Shown here: one piece after another, positions 62,601 to 64,000 of the stretch
Layout of the letters: each line of letters begins with the position of its first letter
Position numbering within the stretch: position 1 is the first letter of the stretch
NCBI GenBank assembly: GCA_003864495.1
Contig: ML133456.1
Location: 683,255 to 747,254, forward strand
Length of the DNA: 64,000 bases
From: Nemopilema nomurai
Lineage: Eukaryota; Cnidaria; Scyphozoa; Rhizostomeae; Rhizostomatidae
Direction of reading: 5' to 3'
Program-made: the position numbers and the translations under genes
Notes under the pieces: generated by a model
What the model was told of the DNA's origin: nothing
Database searches by the model: none
Seen by the model: only the letters and a program-made list of their open reading frames with translations

Positions 62601-63855
62601 TGGCAACATTAGCTACAAGTCATGAGTATTTTGCTGGTATTCATCTTTGCCTTCTAAGCCTATTATTTGTTTGCTTTTTGCTTTCCAGGCCGTGGAAAAA
62701 ATCGGTGATCTGATACAAACATTAGATCGAGTTGAGCCAAGTAATTCCTATCTTCATTGCAGTTTGGCAAAAGGATTTGCGCGCGTGGTGAGTTTGCAGT
62801 GGCTAATTGGCTAACTGATTGATGATTGATAACTGATGAGATGGATAACTGGTGATGACGTGACTAACTGAACTAACTTAAAGAAAGCTGGAAATGTGCA
62901 GCGTTTGATTTAAACAATGTTTACTGAATTCATGTCTAGCATTCAAATTACCGAATTGCTAGCCAAGTGTCTCAGTGGTTGGCCTTCTACATATTAAGAC
63001 GGAATCCCTATCTGTCATAGGCTTTAGCTTAAGGTCAGATTAATATCATCTAGCTTGTTGATTTGGTAATTCACAAATCTTGAGATACGCATATTTCTTG
63101 TTGATCATTATGAGACAGTCTTGAACTACAATCAATCGTTAGCAAGCAGTGACCTTTGGTAATCGCTACCTTTTCCTTCATGGTTTTGTTTTGCTTTATG
63201 ATGACTTATTTTGAAGTGGTGAGATAAAATCAAAATCAATTAATATTTACGTTTTCCCTTTGCTAGTGTGGACGCAACCCTATGCTATTGCAACAGACAC
63301 TCACGATGCTTGACAGAGCCAAATCATCCTCACTCTCTTCGAAGGCAGATGTTATGAATGAGGTACTATCTGCCTCTTTTTATTTTAGAATAAAATTTTC
63401 ACACATATTTCACAAGATATTTCGAGTGTCCCTTCTAATGCCTTATGCTGGGTATCTCATAGTTTGGCCCTGCAAGCTTTGATTCAGATATAATTGTATC
63501 ATGTTTTTATATGATCATTTATTAGATGCGCACAGCAATTTTCCAACTATTTAGTATTTCTACTGATATTTATTTTTACCCTTTTGATGATTAAGAGAAA
63601 TCTCAAATTTAACCAAAAGTCTTGCGTATCAATGATAACATTTAATTTTTTTCTGATCTGCATTATTTTTCTATGCTTTTAAAGTTTATTGCTTTCTTGT
63701 TCATTCATTCAGTCATATACTTATTTGTCTTTGTTTCTGTTGTTCTTGTTTCTAGGTGGGCTATCAAACAATTTTGCTTGGACGCCACAAAGATGCAATA
63801 AAGCACTACAAGCAAGCCATGAAAATTGACGAATCGAGCGTGCCTGCCTTGACAG
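56619..63855 (+). CDS. TTC21B: intraflagellar transport protein 139 (TTC21B), N-terminal exons
   Basis: Exons 56619-56645, 58228-58357, 58819-59096, 59706-59797, 59987-60026, 60350-60406, 61872-61972, 62231-62315, 62689-62787, 63267-63362, 63756-63855 keep phase throughout and encode the first 368 residues; the gene continues off the right edge. Sequence follows the animal TTC21B/IFT139 N-terminus in order: [118 protein letters not shown]. These are tetratricopeptide helices. IFT139 is a subunit of the IFT-A complex, which drives retrograde transport in cilia and import of membrane receptors. The start is supported by MAATDSVTL and a first donor TTG|GTAAGC. The first intron is about 1.6 kb. 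Upstream X-box motifs agree with ciliary regulation. Confidence 0.95.
60559..61664. mobile_element. probable inverted-repeat insertion in a TTC21B intron
   Basis: Left end AGGCCCAATCAATGCTGGGAA (60559-60579) and right end TTCCCAACATTGCCTGAGGCCT (61643-61664) are imperfect inverted copies. Next to each lie further inverted GTGCGAT and ATCGCAC motifs, including the palindrome GTGCGATCGCAC at 60584-60595 and ATTCATCGCAC near 61619. No transposase is visible and no clear target duplication was identified. It lies between the exon at 60350-60406 and that at 61872-61972 and accounts for most of that intron's length. Confidence 0.5.
62041..62101. repeat. 34-bp direct repeat in TTC21B intron
   Basis: GTTTCTAGTTTCAAAGAAAT begins at 62041 and again at 62075, the second copy nearly complete. 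Small intronic duplication without evident role. Confidence 0.85.
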
Positions 63856-64000
63856 GTTTGTATCTTGAAAGAAACCACAACCGTCGGAGTTTTGAAACCA
63901 CATACCTTTCATCAACAGACCCAGCAAACATACACCTATACTTTCCTGACATAAACGTTTTTCACAGACAGAGAAACTAACAAAGTCTTTCAATTCGCAC

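Overview
This window looks like nuclear DNA of an animal, most likely an anthozoan cnidarian (a coral or sea anemone). The reasons are GT-AG introns with pyrimidine-rich acceptors, AATAAA signals, low GC, an animal IFT139/TTC21B gene, intronless class A GPCRs, and secreted proteins made of a PAN domain plus repeated fibrinogen-like modules of the kind found in contactin-associated proteins (Caspr/neurexin IV). The species assignment is inference. Exons were assembled by eye from splice sites, phase continuity and homology.

Layout. Positions 1-942 hold the 3' part of an unrecognised gene with one in-frame stop. Positions 943-18400 are mostly non-coding, with a diverged tandem duplication (6.5-7.0 kb), a non-LTR reverse-transcriptase remnant (12.86-13.03 kb) and an inverted-repeat transposon (15.26-16.09 kb). 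At 18.5-22.5 kb two paralogous intronless rhodopsin-family receptors are transcribed away from each other. A possible small spliced gene (22.7-23.2 kb, minus) and a Harbinger-like MITE (24.9-25.5 kb) follow.

The centre of the window (28.3-54.2 kb) is a tandem array of three paralogous genes on the plus strand. Gene A (28279-37744) and gene B (39969-48295) each have nine exons encoding signal peptide, PAN/apple domain, seven-cysteine linker and five fibrinogen-like modules of about 196 residues. Gene A has a 2-nt insertion that stops the frame in module 1; gene B is intact (1,140 aa). Gene C (51739-54166) has signal peptide, PAN, linker, one full module and a stump of a second, with its own poly(A) signal. 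A and B are almost identical over most of modules 1-5 but clearly diverged in exon 1 and at the start of exon 3, a mosaic pattern suggesting gene conversion or partial duplication. A small intronless minus-strand gene with an N-myristoylation-like start lies between B and C.

After a Tc1/mariner-like element with TA duplications (55.3-56.3 kb), the first eleven coding exons of a TTC21B (IFT139) orthologue run from 56619 to 63855 and continue past the window. Two RFX X-box-like motifs lie just upstream of its start codon, as expected for a ciliary gene. One of its introns carries a further inverted-repeat insertion.

The most notable system is the PAN plus Caspr-like multi-module array: secreted proteins that resemble recognition or adhesion molecules and show duplication, sequence mosaicism, pseudogenisation and truncation within 26 kb. 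Its function cannot be read from the sequence.
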